NCBI RefSeq assembly: GCF_007754155.1
Contig: NZ_CP037423.1
Span: forward strand, 4,402,001 to 4,466,000
DNA length: 64,000 bases
Reading direction: 5' to 3'
DNA from: Stieleria neptunia
GTDB lineage: Bacteria; Planctomycetota; Planctomycetia; Pirellulales; Pirellulaceae
A program made the translations under genes and the position numbers. The notes under the pieces were generated by a model. The model did no database searches, was not told where the DNA came from, and was given only the letters and a program-made list of their open reading frames with translations. This document shows positions 63,916 through 64,000 of the stretch, piece after piece (the first letter of the stretch is position 1; every line of letters begins with the position of its first letter).

Positions 63916-64000
63916 ATGGATGAAATGGGATCTGTTAGCATTTGGGTTCAGCAGCTGCCTGACGATGAAAGAGAAGCCCAATCAAAGATTTTTGAACGCT
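63916..64000 (+). CDS. ECF-type sigma factor, N-terminal part (continues beyond window)
   Basis: ATG 63916, preceded by GAGAGGT, starts MDEMGSVSIWVQQLPDDERE. The G-S-V-S-x-W-V-x-Q-L opening with a following acidic helix and IFER is the beginning of a common planctomycete ECF sigma-factor family (region 2). Only 28 codons lie in the window. Confidence 0.65.
   Translation, partial: MDEMGSVSIWVQQLPDDEREAQSKIFER

Overview
The window reads as a chromosomal segment of a marine-type planctomycete (Pirellulales, Rhodopirellula/Stieleria-like). The grounds are many large Ser/Thr kinases, one of them fused to STAND-NTPase and FGE-sulfatase-like domains; ECF sigma factors; a secreted protein with the planctomycete N-terminal 'E-R-x-LLAAD' motif; a FloA/NfeD operon; HlyD/M50 export-like operons; and dispersed palindromic repeats. 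Most of the sequence is GC-rich. It becomes visibly AT-richer around 37.4-38.2 kb and from about 53.8 kb to the end. No rRNA, intact tRNA or CRISPR array is visible.

Layout. 0-5.4 kb: a DUF202 protein (cut by the window edge), then a coupled operon of two HlyD-like adaptors and an M50-type membrane metallopeptidase with a lipoyl-like C-terminus. 5.5-10.8 kb: a small conserved protein, a TatD-like hydrolase, and a cation-chloride-cotransporter-like permease 2 bp from a membrane-anchored Ser/Thr kinase. 11.3-16.1 kb (minus): ClpP-class NfeD, short NfeD, flotillin FloA and a small partner. 16.4-19.9 kb (minus): ParB, ParA and S-adenosylhomocysteine hydrolase with a strong terminator. 20.6-26.8 kb: TrpF, a two-TM protein, an ExeA-like ATPase, a GT2 glycosyltransferase and an S41 protease. 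27.8-30.6 kb: a secreted acidic protein with eleven 35-residue repeats. 30.8-37.1 kb: small membrane proteins, an NtrC-type regulator with its histidine kinase, and a candidate structured small RNA. 37.3-42.3 kb: a tRNA-Arg(UCU) gene cut exactly after its anticodon loop, a hypothetical membrane protein and a complete IS66 element.

42.6-53.8 kb is the most unusual part. It holds a dynamin-like membrane protein without a P-loop, a 1139-residue kinase with a J-like N-terminus, and, divergently, four consecutive soluble coiled-coil proteins of about 300 residues. These run into a GluR0-type receptor channel (periplasmic binding lobes around a TVGYGD potassium pore). I propose this as a candidate undescribed ligand-gated signalling system; the linkage is inferred from gene order and spacing. 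53.9-64 kb: an ECF sigma factor, a 1718-residue kinase-STAND-FGE protein, two secreted PDZ proteins, a broken surface-protein gene, a remnant of a second kinase N-terminus and the start of another ECF sigma factor.

Intergenic space is rich in small mobile repeats, including two MITE-like elements each inserted inside another repeat, and heptanucleotide tandem arrays.
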